Part shown: piece after piece, positions 1 to 8,526 of the stretch
Layout of the letters: each line of letters opens with the position of its first letter
How positions within the stretch are numbered: position 1 is the first letter of the stretch
NCBI RefSeq assembly: GCF_019457595.1
Contig: NZ_CP080419.1
Location: 3,968,001-4,032,000, forward strand
DNA length: 64,000 bases
Direction of reading: 5' to 3'
Source: Shewanella psychrotolerans
GTDB lineage: Bacteria; Pseudomonadota; Gammaproteobacteria; Enterobacterales; Shewanellaceae
The notes under the pieces: model-generated
Seen by the model: only the letters and a program-made list of their open reading frames with translations
Told to the model about the DNA's origin: nothing
Databases searched by the model: none
Translations under genes and position numbers: made by a program

Positions 1-199
1 AACTTAGATAACGCTCTCCCGCTGCGGTTAAACGTAAACTTCGAGTGCTACGAATAAAGAGTACGGTATCAAGCTCTTTCTCCAAACGTTTCAGCCCGGC
101 ACTGGCAACCGCAGTCGAAATATCCAACTCCACGGCAGCACCGGTGAGACTGCCACAATCGGCTACACGGACAAACAAGATTAAATCAGCTAATTGCAT
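1..199 (-). CDS. LysR-family transcriptional regulator, N-terminal part (cut by window edge)
   Basis: The minus strand from an ATG at 199 reads MQLADLILFVRVADCGSLTG and continues to the window edge. This is the winged helix-turn-helix start typical of LysR regulators: an LxxFVxVAxxGSLTxAA pattern, then a recognition helix and LFxRSTRSLRLTxAG. AAGGA lies 5 nt before the ATG and supports the start. About 66 residues are visible; the effector domain lies outside the window. It is divergent from the esterase lipoprotein gene at 615, so regulation of that gene is possible, but this is inference from position only. Confidence 0.85.
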   Translation of the reverse strand, partial: MQLADLILFVRVADCGSLTGAAVELDISTAVASAGLKRLEKELDTVLFIRSTRSLRLTAAGERYLS

Positions 200-614
200 A
201 ACAGTCCTTAGAGCAGTTGATCTCCGCGCCCCATTTAAAGGGCTAAACGCAAGGCTTAAACGTTCAGTTATCGTCGGCGACTTGCAGTCCATATATCTAT
301 CATAAAACACTACATGCCCTTTTGAGAGGGTGACCATTACAACAGTGTGATCTTGTTGAGCATCTTACCTAATCCGCTCTATCAAAACCGACTGACTTTC
401 TATACTCGCTTCGCATTCCTAACAAAAAAACAATGAATAACAAACACTTTTTATTCAATCGGTGACCAAACATTGACAAAATTAAACTTTGTGAGCCGCT
501 GTTCAATTTGCATTTATTAACATTTACCTAAAAATACATACATAATACATTTGACGTATGTTTAATCGATATTTTGCTTATGCTAAATATCATCAAGTGG
601 ATGTTAAGGCTTAT
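200..614. other. Divergent intergenic region between the LysR gene and the esterase gene
   Basis: About 415 bases without a convincing gene. It is A/T-rich near 420-550 and must hold the promoters of both divergent genes. I found no clear LysR box (T-N11-A palindrome) that I would defend. Short open frames here lack ribosome binding sites and resemble no family. Confidence 0.5.
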
Positions 615-2333
615 ATGAAAACAAAAACTAAGTGGCTCCCTCTCATTGTGACTCCGCTATGTATCACTCTTTATGGGTGTAATAGTAGCTCTTCTGACCA
701 TAAGTCACAGCCTGATGTTGAAGCTGCGACCCCGGGAAATCTGAATTTATGTCATGAGCTTGCTGAGCAATTTAACTATTCCGAAACTAAAATTGTCAGC
801 GCAGAGCTTTTACCCGAAGGTAGTAATACAGTTCAATCCCCGACACCAGCCCATTGTGTAGTTACTGGAGCCATGAATGAACGTGTAAGTTTAATTGATA
901 ACCAAACATATAAAATCGGTTTTGAAATGCGTCTGCCTGTCGACTGGAATGGCCGTTTTTATTACCAAGCTAACGGTGGGTTTGACGGTGTCGTCAAACA
1001 AGCTATTGGGCAGTTTTTGAGCGTTGAAGATGAAAGTCAATCAGCATTAAACAAAGGGTTTGCGGTGATCAGCTCAGATGCGGGGCATCCATCACCAGCA
1101 CCAACCTTTGGCCTAGATCCGCAAGCACGCCTCGATTACGGCTATAACGCCGTAGCGACACTCACGCCAATGGCAAAATCATTAATCGAAAAGGCTTACG
1201 GTAAACAACCTGATCACTCTTATTTTGCAGGTTGTTCTAATGGTGGCCGCCATACGATGGTCGCTTCAGCGCGCTTTGCTGACATGTACGATGGTTTCTT
1301 AGTCGGTAACCCAGGCTTTAATCTTCCTAAATCTGCCATATCGCAAATATATGGTATCCAGCAATATGCGACTCTGGTTGATGTTGATCCAGAAAACGTC
1401 CTTGGCTCTCTTCAAAGCGGCTTTACTCAGCAAGAATACGCACTTGTCTCTGAAAAAGTTTTACAGCAGTGTGACGCATTAGATGGTGCAAGCGATGGTA
1501 TGGTCAACGATCTTGCTGGCTGCCAAGAAGCATTCGATCTCTATCGTGATGTACCAAGTTGTGTAACTGAGCGTGATGGAACCTGCTTAACAAACGCACA
1601 AAAAGATGTACTAAACAATATTATGTCGGGCCCACATAACAGCATTACCAATGAAGCTATATATAGCAATTTCCCATACGACGCAGGCATGGGAACGAGT
1701 GATTATTATGGTTGGGAATTCTTTATGGCAATGATGTTCGACTCTGGATCGGTTAGTTATGTCTTCTCTACCCCGCCGACACCATTTGATGGCAGTACCG
1801 ATATGGGTAAACTTGAATATATCAACTCCTTCAACATAGATACCGATGTAGGAAGAATATATGCGATTGATGAGAATTTTACCGAATCCTCAGTCGACTT
1901 TATGACCCCACCAAATGCAACTGACCTATCAACGCTTCGTGATCGCGGTGCTAAGATGATGGTGGTTCATGGTTCTTCTGATTCAGTATTCTCTCCAGCG
2001 GACACCATTAATTGGTATGAAGGTCTGCAAGATGCTAACGGCAGAAATGCCGATGAATTTGCCCGCCTTTACCTTGTACCTGGCATGAATCATTGCGGCA
2101 ATGGCCCATCCACCGATAGATTTGAGATGCTCGACAAGCTTGTAGACTGGGTTGAACAAGGTATGCAACCACAAAGTATTGAAGCATCCGTTCGACCTGA
2201 CAATGCTGAACTACCAAGCAACTGGTCACCAACACGTACGAGACCACTTTGCCCATATCCACAAGTTGCCACTTACAACGGCACTGGTAACATTGAGGAC
2301 GCGGCAAGCTTTTCTTGTGTTGCACCAAAATAG
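615..2333 (+). CDS. Tannase/feruloyl esterase family lipoprotein
   Basis: A 572-residue protein of the tannase/feruloyl esterase family (alpha/beta hydrolases acting on esters of phenolic acids). The longest frame opens at 558, but the ATG at 615 has AAGG 5 nt upstream and starts a lipoprotein signal with an LYGC lipobox, so Cys22 should be acylated. The nucleophile elbow GCSNGG places the catalytic Ser at about residue 208. GMNHCGNG near residue 493 holds the catalytic His. The Cys next to each of these residues matches the disulfide that joins the active site in this family. It is probably anchored to the outer membrane or periplasm. The substrate cannot be read from sequence; other aromatic esters are possible. 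The divergent LysR gene is a candidate regulator. Confidence 0.85.
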   Translation: MKTKTKWLPLIVTPLCITLYGCNSSSSDHKSQPDVEAATPGNLNLCHELAEQFNYSETKIVSAELLPEGSNTVQSPTPAHCVVTGAMNERVSLIDNQTYKIGFEMRLPVDWNGRFYYQANGGFDGVVKQAIGQFLSVEDESQSALNKGFAVISSDAGHPSPAPTFGLDPQARLDYGYNAVATLTPMAKSLIEKAYGKQPDHSYFAGCSNGGRHTMVASARFADMYDGFLVGNPGFNLPKSAISQIYGIQQYATLVDVDPENVLGSLQSGFTQQEYALVSEKVLQQCDALDGASDGMVNDLAGCQEAFDLYRDVPSCVTERDGTCLTNAQKDVLNNIMSGPHNSITNEAIYSNFPYDAGMGTSDYYGWEFFMAMMFDSGSVSYVFSTPPTPFDGSTDMGKLEYINSFNIDTDVGRIYAIDENFTESSVDFMTPPNATDLSTLRDRGAKMMVVHGSSDSVFSPADTINWYEGLQDANGRNADEFARLYLVPGMNHCGNGPSTDRFEMLDKLVDWVEQGMQPQSIEASVRPDNAELPSNWSPTRTRPLCPYPQVATYNGTGNIEDAASFSCVAPK

Positions 2334-2395
2334 TTAGCGATGCAGTCTCAATAAAAAATTTTAGTATTCAAAGAAAAGCCTGCATTTAGCATAAT

Positions 2396-2430
2396 GCCGT
2401 TCACTTAACGTGAACGGCTTTCTTTTTTAT
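2396..2430 (+). terminator. Inward-facing terminator at the IS left end
   Basis: GCCGTTCAC (2396-2404), loop TTAAC, GTGAACGGC (2410-2418), then a T-rich tract TTTCTTTTTT on the plus strand. It covers the transposase stop codon and overlaps the terminal repeat. In the plus direction it has the form of a rho-independent terminator and would stop transcripts entering from the esterase gene. Confidence 0.7.
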
Positions 2431-3720
2431 GGGATATCGGTCCTTCGAACACTTCAACACTCTAGGATAACTACGCTCCCTCTTTCCTTCTAAAACAAAC
2501 TGTTTTGCATTTTTTTCTATATCAAAGATTACCTTAGGAATATTGCCGGGAGATATGCTAGGAAGTTGGGATAGTTTAAAAATAATATGCGACGACGCTT
2601 CTCTAAAACTCAATTGGTTAGGGAAGACCCCTTTTAATGAGTGTGCCATCAATACCATCTTATATCTCAGCAAGTTATACGCAAGAAGGACTCCCCACAA
2701 CTCCTGCCTAATTAATTCCGGAAGCTGACTTCTGAGTGTAAACCGAGTTTCAAGCATATACTGCTTCATCTCTCTGTACCCCAACTCTATCTCCCATCGA
2801 TGTGCATATAAATCAACGATTTCACCTGATGGATAACGCATTGGCTCTGTGAGTGAAGTGATGATTTGCAGCGTTTTTCCTTTCACTGTTTTAGTGAGTA
2901 AACGTGCTTCCATAAACTCAGGTAAATCAGGCCTTTTCTTTCTAGATTGAGGGGTTGTGGTTAGCCTGATAAGCTTATCTTGTCGCCCTAAAGAACGTAC
3001 CACTTCATATTGTGTATTCTTCTTCAATGGCATTAACCAATGTCTATTACTGCCAGCTTGTGACCAGTCATGTAATAACCCCAACGAGTAAAAGCCCCGG
3101 TCGAACAGGGTTAAACTGTTATCCGGCGTATTGTTGATGAGATTAGCGGCTAATGCCATTTCATTTTCAGCTACACTCCCAAAAGATGAGTCGACTAACA
3201 GATGACTACTGAGTTCCATTAGACACACCATGCGAACTTGAGGATAGGAAGCATTACTCGATTGGTTGCTCGTGCGAGAAAAGGCGCTATCGTTTTCAGG
3301 TGTATCAGGGGTTCTCCAGACGACACCGTCCACGCCATAAAGATTAAGGCCGCACCATTGTGGATGCTCAGCCAGCATGTTCCATCTCTTTTGAGTCTGT
3401 CGAAAAATATCTTTTACAACGTCACTGCCCAATTTCTTTCTTGCCTGAGTGACAGCACTTCGAGCAACATAATCGACCTTATTTGGGAGGATAATATCCA
3501 GTTTATTAATCAGTTGCCTAACGGACTCCCCCCGAAATAAAGCCATGCCGATAACAGCCCAAATCATAGACTCCATAGGTAATTTTCGCTTACGAAGCGT
3601 GGCTACACCATTGGATTGTAAACAGTTTTGAATAAGCTCTGGACAAAGAAGCTCCCCAAGATTGGTGAACTCAGTAGGTCGATTGATAGAAGTACGCGCT
3701 AAAGCTTCAGAAAGTTCCAT
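2401..3720 (-). CDS. IS4-family transposase (DDE)
   Basis: 439 residues from the ATG at 3720. A TTG seven codons further up (3741) keeps the frame open but lies in a hairpin loop without a ribosome binding site. The DDE triad is visible: Asp about 131 (GVDG), Asp about 207 (LFDRGFYS) and Glu 312. The IS4 signature Y-(2)-R-(3)-E-(6)-K is exact: Tyr305, Arg308, Glu312 and Lys319 in [15 protein letters not shown]. It catalyses cut-and-paste movement of the 1425-bp element. It lies in the same direction as the fumarate reductase operon upstream, so read-through from that operon should reach it. No frameshift or internal stop was seen. Confidence 0.93.
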   Translation of the reverse strand: MELSEALARTSINRPTEFTNLGELLCPELIQNCLQSNGVATLRKRKLPMESMIWAVIGMALFRGESVRQLINKLDIILPNKVDYVARSAVTQARKKLGSDVVKDIFRQTQKRWNMLAEHPQWCGLNLYGVDGVVWRTPDTPENDSAFSRTSNQSSNASYPQVRMVCLMELSSHLLVDSSFGSVAENEMALAANLINNTPDNSLTLFDRGFYSLGLLHDWSQAGSNRHWLMPLKKNTQYEVVRSLGRQDKLIRLTTTPQSRKKRPDLPEFMEARLLTKTVKGKTLQIITSLTEPMRYPSGEIVDLYAHRWEIELGYREMKQYMLETRFTLRSQLPELIRQELWGVLLAYNLLRYKMVLMAHSLKGVFPNQLSFREASSHIIFKLSQLPSISPGNIPKVIFDIEKNAKQFVLEGKRERSYPRVLKCSKDRYPIKKKAVHVK

Positions 3721-3723
3721 TAA

Positions 3724-3759
3724 AAAATCCAGTACAAACAAGAGTCTGTACTGGATTTT
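3724..3759 (-). promoter_or_regulatory. Perfect 13-bp inverted repeat just upstream of the transposase start
   Basis: AAAATCCAGTACA (3724-3736) and TGTACTGGATTTT (3747-3759) are perfectly complementary around a 10-nt loop. In a transcript entering from outside the IS, the 3' arm that contains the only weak Shine-Dalgarno-like bases (CTGGA), 3 nt before the ATG, would be paired. This resembles the fold-back inhibition of translation described for IS10 and IS50. The function here is inferred. Confidence 0.6.
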
Positions 3760-3854
3760 GACGGCTTTTAAAGATCAGTCAACCGATCATATTGGCATTA
3801 ACTGATCGGCATTATGCATTTAGCAGGCTTTTTACTGGATAGTGAACAAGTAGG

Positions 3855-4586
3855 CTAAACCAAAGCTGTAGCCATCTTACGACGTAGATATGCAATTTGC
3901 TGCATATGTGGCAGATCTTTAGGGCAGTTGTCCTGACAGCCGAGTAGCGTCATACAGCCAAACACCCCATCTTGATTGCCGATAACATGATAAAAATCTT
4001 CTACACTACGGGCATCACGGCTATCGAGTTCGAAGCGGGCGATTTTCATCATCCCAACCGCCCCCACAAACGTGTCGCGCATCTGCTTAGTTGCACAGGC
4101 CGAGACGCACACGCCACACTCGACGCAGCGCTCAAGCTCATACAGCTTTGCTGCCTCTTCAGGTGCCATTGGCGCTTCGATACGATGAATATCTATTTCA
4201 TCAGTTTTGGGGTGCAACCATAGTTTCAAGCGCTCGGCGAGTTCACGCATAAACTTACCAGTATTCACCGAAAGATCGCCTATTAGCTCAAATCCGGGCA
4301 GTGGCATCAAGGTGATCTCACCTTTAGGGTATTTGCTGGTGAGTGTACGGCACGCCAATGTTGGATAACCATTGATCACCATGGCGCAGCTGCCACAAAT
4401 CCCAGCACGGCAGACAAAATCAAACTGCAATGACGGATCTTGTTTTTCCCTGAGCATATTGAGTGCAATGAACACCGTCATACCTGGCGCTTCTTCAAGC
4501 TGATATTTGACCATCTTGGGCTTATCGCCAGGCTCTTGCGGATCATAACGAAAAATATTAAAGGTTAATGTACGCCCCTGGCTCAT
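3855..4586 (-). CDS. frdB: Fumarate reductase iron-sulfur subunit FrdB
   Basis: 243 residues, the electron-transfer subunit between the cytochrome b and flavoprotein subunits on the cytoplasmic side of the membrane. All cluster ligands are present: [2Fe-2S] C59, C64, C67, C79; [4Fe-4S] C154, C157, C160 with C221; [3Fe-4S] C164, C211, C217. Cysteine at the fourth position of the last cluster is absent, as expected for a 3Fe cluster. The start codon overlaps the frdA stop by one base (TAATG), implying translational coupling. It is the last gene of the frd operon; its terminator 22 bp downstream has been split by the IS. Confidence 0.95.
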   Translation of the reverse strand: MSQGRTLTFNIFRYDPQEPGDKPKMVKYQLEEAPGMTVFIALNMLREKQDPSLQFDFVCRAGICGSCAMVINGYPTLACRTLTSKYPKGEITLMPLPGFELIGDLSVNTGKFMRELAERLKLWLHPKTDEIDIHRIEAPMAPEEAAKLYELERCVECGVCVSACATKQMRDTFVGAVGMMKIARFELDSRDARSVEDFYHVIGNQDGVFGCMTLLGCQDNCPKDLPHMQQIAYLRRKMATALV

Positions 4587-6589
4587 TAGCTTTTATCTCC
4601 AAGCTGTTGACTACTTTTAAGTTGCTTATCGTGTAAACGCTCATTTCTCTCTTTTAATGAAGGCGGAACATCAAAAGGCATTATCGCCCGCTGCCGCTCA
4701 TAGCGATCGGCGTCTTCCCCTAAGCCACTTAATATTTCAGTGATCTGCAGCTCACGCTTTTCAGTGTCTGGGTGCGCAATCGCATTATTGATCCCGTAGC
4801 CACGATATCCCGGTGGCAACTCCATCTTCATCACGTCAAGTTGCTCATAATCAAGTTCGGGCAGCGTAGCATCATGATTTGGCCAACTAGAGAGTGTTCG
4901 ATTAAGCCAATCTTTATCATTACGTTGTGGGAAGTCTTCACGAGCATGAGCACCACGACTTTCGTTACGCGCCTCAGCACCGCAGGCAACCGTGAGCGCC
5001 ACCTTGAGCATACGTTTAACTCTTAGAGCTTCGACTAGCTCTGGGTTGGCATGTCGTTTTTTGCAACTCAAACCGATATTACGTGAACGCAGCAACAGGG
5101 CTTGTAATTGCTCAACCGCTTTTTGTAATTCGGGACCATTACGGAAAATACCAACGTAGTCCATCATGATACGCTGCATCTCACGCTTGATATCAAAAGC
5201 AGACTCACTGCCCTGACCTTCAAGCAGATCATCAATTTCGCTGCCAACTTGAGTGACAAACTTGTCCACCAGTGCAGTATCGATCTCTAAGGTATTTTGC
5301 TCGCAGAAGTCAGCGACATATTTGCCGATGATCATCCCACCCACCACAGTTTCAGCCAGAGAATTCCCACCTAAACGGTTAAAGCCATGCATATCCCAGC
5401 AAGCGGCCTCACCAACACTAAACAGCCCTTTTAGCTGCGGGCTTTGACCTGTGGCATCGGTACGGATCCCCCCCATTGAATAGTGCTGGGTCGGGCGCAC
5501 GGGAATCCAATCTTTAGCGGGATCTATGCCTAAGAAGTTCTCGCAGATCTCTTTGACTTCACGCAGGTTAGTTTCCACGTGTTTGCGACCAAGCAGGGTA
5601 ATATCCAGCCATAAATGAGGCCCATAAGGACTATCGACCCCTTTACCTTTACGAATATGCTCGGTCATCCGCCGTGATACTACGTCCCGAGAGGCCAACT
5701 CCTTCTTCTCAGGCTCATAATCTGGCATAAAACGATGACCATCTTTATCACGTAATAAGCCGCCATCACCACGGCAGCCTTCGGTAGTCAAAATCCCCAC
5801 AGGCACAATTGCGGTGGGATGAAATTGCACCGCTTCCATGTTACCCAGCTTGGCAACGCCAGTTTCAAGGGCTAATGCCTGGCCAATACCTTCACAAATA
5901 ATTGCGTTGGTGGAGACCTCATAAATACGCCCATAACCGCCGGTCGCTATGGTTGTCGATTTACCGATATATGCCCTTAACTCGCCAGTAATGAGACAAC
6001 GTGCGACCACCCCATGACATCGACTACCATCATGGATAAGAGCCAATGCCTCGATACGTTCATGCACCGGAATATCCATCGAAATAGCTTTATTGTCGAC
6101 CGCATATAACAACGAATGCCCCGTGCCATCGGCGGTATAACAGGTACGCCACTTCTTGGTTCCACCAAAGTCACGGGCATTAATTAATCCATGTGCTTCT
6201 TCTGCTTCTTCGATAGTTACCTTCTGCGCATTAACGACCACATCTCGAGGACCTTTAGTCACCCGAGTCCAGGGCACGCCCCAGTTTGCCAATTCACGGA
6301 CGGCCTTAGGCGCGCAATGCGCAAACATGCGTGCGACCTCTTGATCACACCCCCAGTCCGATCCTTTTACCGTATCTTGGAAATGTACGTCCTCATCATC
6401 TCCCATGCCTTTAACGGTATTCCCCAGACTGGCCTGCATGCCTCCCTGGGCCGCGGCCGAATGCGAACGCTTGGCGGGGATCAGCGATAGTACCAGGGTA
6501 TCCAAGCCGCGCTCTTTCGACGCGATGGCGACCCTTAATCCTGCCAATCCAGCACCAACGACTAGAGAATCGGTATATATCAGTTTCAC
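4586..6589 (-). CDS. frdA: Fumarate reductase flavoprotein subunit FrdA
   Basis: 667 residues. It reduces fumarate to succinate with electrons from menaquinol passed through FrdB. The N-terminal dinucleotide fold [10 protein letters not shown] binds FAD, and His43 in [10 protein letters not shown] matches the His that binds FAD covalently. [10 protein letters not shown] and RDVVSRRM contain the active-site His and the catalytic Arg of the family. The start is GTG at 6589, preceded by AAGGAG with 5-nt spacing. Length and motifs fit the Wolinella-type quinol:fumarate reductase better than the E. coli FrdABCD type, because the membrane anchors next to it are diheme cytochromes. Succinate oxidation in the reverse direction cannot be excluded. 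Confidence 0.95.
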   Translation of the reverse strand: MKLIYTDSLVVGAGLAGLRVAIASKERGLDTLVLSLIPAKRSHSAAAQGGMQASLGNTVKGMGDDEDVHFQDTVKGSDWGCDQEVARMFAHCAPKAVRELANWGVPWTRVTKGPRDVVVNAQKVTIEEAEEAHGLINARDFGGTKKWRTCYTADGTGHSLLYAVDNKAISMDIPVHERIEALALIHDGSRCHGVVARCLITGELRAYIGKSTTIATGGYGRIYEVSTNAIICEGIGQALALETGVAKLGNMEAVQFHPTAIVPVGILTTEGCRGDGGLLRDKDGHRFMPDYEPEKKELASRDVVSRRMTEHIRKGKGVDSPYGPHLWLDITLLGRKHVETNLREVKEICENFLGIDPAKDWIPVRPTQHYSMGGIRTDATGQSPQLKGLFSVGEAACWDMHGFNRLGGNSLAETVVGGMIIGKYVADFCEQNTLEIDTALVDKFVTQVGSEIDDLLEGQGSESAFDIKREMQRIMMDYVGIFRNGPELQKAVEQLQALLLRSRNIGLSCKKRHANPELVEALRVKRMLKVALTVACGAEARNESRGAHAREDFPQRNDKDWLNRTLSSWPNHDATLPELDYEQLDVMKMELPPGYRGYGINNAIAHPDTEKRELQITEILSGLGEDADRYERQRAIMPFDVPPSLKERNERLHDKQLKSSQQLGDKS

Positions 6590-6635
6590 ACTTGCTCCTT
6601 ACGAGGAATGAGAGATCACATTACGTTCAAATCGA

Positions 6636-7307
6636 TTAACTGGCGTAGGGCAAGAAGGCCAATAATGACGCAATGCCAATCACCACAAATACAACACTTA
6701 CTATGGTTTTTATTTTTTTAATCCGTGATCGATTGTTGAGCGCTCTTTCCGCTCCCCATTTAATCGCAACTCGATAAATGCCAATAGCGGCATGAAGCTC
6801 GACACAGAGCAGCAATGGCACATACACCATCCATACACCATCATTCCAAATACGCTCAGCGCTGCCTGTCGGGCCAATCGTTTCTGGCGCGCTGCCTATT
6901 AGCCATAAATGAACAGGTAATAGTAGAAAAATACCTACCCCAGTAATCGCTTGCCACACCCATAGCTTGGTATCGTCATGATGAATGACACTCATCTGTT
7001 TGCGTAACGCCCGCTGTTGAGCAAGGTTAAGCGGCATCTTGTGCGCAGCGACTAACACATGGATAAGTGCTAGCACAGCAACAACAACGGCTATGGTCGA
7101 CACGACCCAGGGATAACCATGACCATCGGCACTAAGAAAACTCAGCTCCATGGTTTTAGCAACAAAAGTCATTGCATCGGCGCCAAGTAAAATTGATGAG
7201 ACTAAGACTAAATGTGTCCATAAAAATAACGTCAGAATCACGCCCGTAAGACTCTGACTGATATCGAGCCAACCACTTAAGTTCTGTTTGTTACGAGTCA
7301 ACGACAT
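6636..7307 (-). CDS. frdC: Fumarate reductase diheme cytochrome b subunit FrdC
   Basis: 223 residues with about five membrane helices. His32, His83, His133 and His172 follow the spacing of the four heme b ligands of Wolinella succinogenes FrdC (44, 93, 143, 182). Glu54 and Glu170 fall at the positions of Wolinella Glu66 (menaquinol oxidation) and Glu180 (proton transfer through the membrane). It oxidises menaquinol and passes electrons to FrdB. It lies 46 bp upstream of frdA in the same direction. It is complete and appears to have all functional residues, in contrast to its paralogue at 7459-8187. Confidence 0.9.
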   Translation of the reverse strand: MSLTRNKQNLSGWLDISQSLTGVILTLFLWTHLVLVSSILLGADAMTFVAKTMELSFLSADGHGYPWVVSTIAVVVAVLALIHVLVAAHKMPLNLAQQRALRKQMSVIHHDDTKLWVWQAITGVGIFLLLPVHLWLIGSAPETIGPTGSAERIWNDGVWMVYVPLLLCVELHAAIGIYRVAIKWGAERALNNRSRIKKIKTIVSVVFVVIGIASLLAFLPYAS

Positions 7308-7458
7308 ATTTTCTCCCTACTGGGTATGCAACACGGTTTATATAAAATATGAAACACTTAATGCTAATGTCTCTCACGAATCCAATGTAAACCGTGCGAT
7401 AGATCAAAACACCGTCTGATAATTCACAAAACGCTAATCTACTGAGTGTAGACCACAA

Positions 7459-8187
7459 TTAGGGAACGAATGGTGTGATAGGTAAAGTCAGCTGACGGCC
7501 AATCATGATGTAAGAAAGCAAACTAAGTAACCCGATAGTAATCAAGTAAATAATCAAAAATTTGGCTATTTTTCGCACGCCACTACGATTGGCAGTAAAA
7601 CCCCATTTCACCGTAACGCGATACAAACCTATCATGGCGTGGATCACGACAGCAGGAAGCAACAATATATAAAGCAGCCAAGCATTAGCATGGTATACCC
7701 GTTCTGCCGAAAGATAGGGGCCAATCTCGGGGTTGGTGATCATGGTAAAAATATGTACAGGGGCTAAGAAAAACAGAATAAATCCAGTGGCTAATTGCCA
7801 AAACCAAGCGTGACTGTCTTTATGATGAATACCATGCATGTGACGCCTTAATGCCCGCCACTGGCCCAATTGCGCAGGAAAACGTCGCAAGGCTACCGCA
7901 GCATGAACAATGACCACCAACATGATAAAAATAGAAAACACTTTGGTGACTATTGGCATGCCATGACCCGTCGAACTGAACATGCCCCCTTCCAAAAACT
8001 GCACCACATGATAGAAGGCTTCCTTACCCAGCAAAATGCTCGATTCAAAATGAAGATGAGCCAATAAAAAACAACCGAGCATAATGCCAGTCGCACTCTG
8101 TAGTTTATCGGCCAGAGCAGACCATGGGCTTCCAAGCGAAGCGTAATGGATATGATGAGATTGCATGCTTTTTGGATTCATTTTCAT
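7459..8187 (-). CDS. Second FrdC-like diheme cytochrome b subunit, lacking the Glu180 equivalent
   Basis: 242 residues, a clear paralogue of the downstream FrdC, with five predicted membrane helices. Possible heme ligands His44, His95, His145 and His183 are kept, and Glu66 matches Wolinella Glu66. The position two residues before the last His, Glu180 in Wolinella, is Val181 here (AVVIHAMIG). It is the first gene of the frd operon, with 151 bp to the next gene. The ATG at 8187 has a weak AGG 6 nt upstream; another ATG two codons in is also possible. It could form an alternative FrdABC complex or a heterodimeric anchor; which of these is unknown. Confidence 0.85.
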   Translation of the reverse strand: MKMNPKSMQSHHIHYASLGSPWSALADKLQSATGIMLGCFLLAHLHFESSILLGKEAFYHVVQFLEGGMFSSTGHGMPIVTKVFSIFIMLVVIVHAAVALRRFPAQLGQWRALRRHMHGIHHKDSHAWFWQLATGFILFFLAPVHIFTMITNPEIGPYLSAERVYHANAWLLYILLLPAVVIHAMIGLYRVTVKWGFTANRSGVRKIAKFLIIYLITIGLLSLLSYIMIGRQLTLPITPFVP

Positions 8188-8257
8188 TCAGCGCCTAGTG
8201 TCGGGATCTACACCATAGCAGTATGCGAAAACCATAAAATCATCAGGAAACCAAAGC

Positions 8258-8271
8258 GTGACATACCTCAC
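8258..8271. promoter_or_regulatory. CRP-like site upstream of the frd operon
   Basis: GTGA-CATACC-TCAC is a perfect inverted repeat with the 6-bp spacer of the CRP consensus TGTGA-N6-TCACA. Its centre is about 77 bp upstream of the first frd start codon. CRP is the main regulator of anaerobic respiration in Shewanella, which makes the match plausible; binding is not shown. Confidence 0.5.
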
Positions 8272-8288
8272 CAATAGCAGCTCAAACA

Positions 8289-8304
8289 TTTGACTAAGAT
8301 CACA
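8289..8304. promoter_or_regulatory. CRP/FNR-like site upstream of the frd operon
   Basis: TTTGA-CTAAGA-TCACA differs from the CRP consensus in one core base of the left arm. It can also be read as an FNR-like TTGAC-N4-ATCAC. It lies 31 bp (centre to centre about 32 bp) from the other site, close to three helical turns. Confidence 0.45.
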
Positions 8305-8526
8305 AACAGTTTCAGAAATAGAAACATAGGTAAAGCCAATTTACCAATGTTAATCATGCATTTAAACGATCAATTCAAACAAAACAGATACTGAAAAACT
8401 CAACTGATAACCAGTTGAATCTACAGCTCTATTCAAAAGACTGTAAATATCGATAACAGATCATTCTACCTTTAATTGCCGCATGGTTTACAATAACGCC
8501 ATTAATGACCTAAGAGAGAAGATCCC

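Larger units (their letters stand above)
2391..3815 (-). mobile_element. IS4-family insertion sequence, complete (1425 bp)
   Basis: The ends are ATAATGCCGTTCACTTAA (2391-2408) and the inverted complement of ATAATGCCGATCAGTTAA at 3798-3815, an 18-bp terminal repeat with 16 matches. The 9-bp sequence GCATTTAGC flanks it directly at 2382-2390 and 3816-3824 as the target duplication. One transposase gene fills the element. Intact ends, intact duplication and an open transposase frame suggest a recent and possibly still active insertion. The exact IS name would need an ISfinder comparison. Confidence 0.92.
2374..3832. terminator. Former bidirectional terminator split by the insertion sequence
   Basis: The left arm AAAAGCCTGC is at 2374-2383 and the right arm GCAGGCTTTT, followed by one more T, is at 3823-3832. 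If the IS and one copy of the 9-bp duplication are removed, these form a perfect 10-bp stem around the loop ATTTA. This is a standard rho-independent terminator serving the esterase gene (plus) and the fumarate reductase operon (minus). The arms are now about 1.4 kb apart, so the hairpin should no longer work. Confidence 0.8.
8188..8526. other. Divergent intergenic region between the frd operon and prmA
   Basis: About 340 bases holding the upstream region of the frd operon (minus) and of prmA (plus). Two CRP/FNR-like palindromes lie on the frd side (listed separately). The prmA side is A/T-rich with AGAGAG 6-11 nt before the ATG. No gene is seen. Confidence 0.6.

Noticed and set aside
45-305. 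Plus-strand 86-codon open frame at the left edge
   Set aside because: The opposite strand encodes a clear LysR N-terminus with a ribosome binding site, so this frame is a shadow.
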